Source: Palsa-506 sp963836355
GTDB lineage: Bacteria > Actinomycetota > Actinomycetes > Streptosporangiales > Streptosporangiaceae
Length of the DNA stretch: 64,000 nt
Direction: 5' to 3'
Assembly: GCA_963836355.1 (NCBI GenBank)
Contig: CAWIJO010000006.1
Coordinates: 646,210 to 710,209, forward strand
Below the pieces are notes generated by a model, which was not told the DNA's origin, searched no databases, and saw only the letters and a program-made list of their open reading frames with translations. This document shows positions 63,864 through 64,000 of the stretch, piece by piece. The position numbers were made by a program, and so were the translations under genes. Positions within the stretch are counted from its first letter, which is position 1. Each line of letters opens with the position of its first letter.

Positions 63864-64000
63864 TAAGAGCTTTCCCCACCCGAGTGGACCTTCCCTGTCT
63901 TGTCCGCAATCCAGCAAGCTGCCCGTTCAACATCCTTTTTCAGAACCCAGAAATGAGATCAGGAAATGTCATATGACCCCATTGACAAACATAAGAGCAT

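Noticed and set aside
1..64000. CRISPR array
   Set aside because: No regularly spaced direct repeats of 24-37 bases were seen; the only tandem repeats are the short ones listed.

Overview
The base composition (about 70% G+C, GTG and ATG starts, GTGA/ATGA gene overlaps) and the gene families point to a soil actinomycete, perhaps of the Streptosporangiales/Catenulispora type. I cannot name the species. The window looks like an accessory region: one long and apparently intact operon surrounded by stress and metabolic genes, decayed genes and at least six insertion sequences or larger mobile units.

Layout. 1-510: integrase and tyrosine recombinase remnants. 515-2963 (-): a membrane protein, a DesK/NarX-type histidine kinase and a NarL/FixJ response regulator in one operon. 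3347-4501: a leucine-rich-repeat protein convergent with a small HExxH (M35-like) protein. 5179-26636 (+): a seven-gene, tightly coupled operon encoding about 7,000 amino acids, built around a 3,349-residue protein with a DUF6603-type region, four large companions that I recognise only as recurring uncharacterised families, a BNR-type beta-propeller protein and a two-helix membrane protein. None has an obvious signal peptide. This is the best candidate for an undescribed system. 26700-35463: a decayed TPR regulator, a second HExxH protein, a succinate-semialdehyde-type aldehyde dehydrogenase, an anti-sigma fragment, an Acg-type nitroreductase fragment, a flavin-binding (PPOX) protein and a GCS2-type ligase. 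35787-36772: an integrase/XRE/IS630 scrap heap. 37165-41500 (-): AcuC-type deacetylase and GNAT/acyl-CoA-synthetase fusion, a likely protein acetylation switch.

41567-57480 is dominated by mobile DNA: an IS21 element (42381-45090); a degenerate second IS21-like element (45490-53354) whose istA is split by a serine-recombinase unit (47934-52742), which is itself split by an IS3 element (51217-52508); a second IS3 element with a frameshifted orfB; a VapBC-type toxin-antitoxin pair; and an IS110 element. A tRNA-Tyr 3' half (57501-57558) lies beside that IS110. 57816-60884 carries a universal stress protein, a methyltransferase pseudogene and a cation/proton antiporter. 61380-62630 is a frameshifted IS110 with a structured leader, and 62746-63863 is an IS630 copy with intact ends and a TA duplication.

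Taken together, the universal stress protein, antiporter, nitroreductase/PPOX pair, GNAT-ligase, AcuC and aldehyde dehydrogenase resemble a dormancy/low-oxygen stress gene set of actinobacteria, although I found no convincing DosR-type operator.
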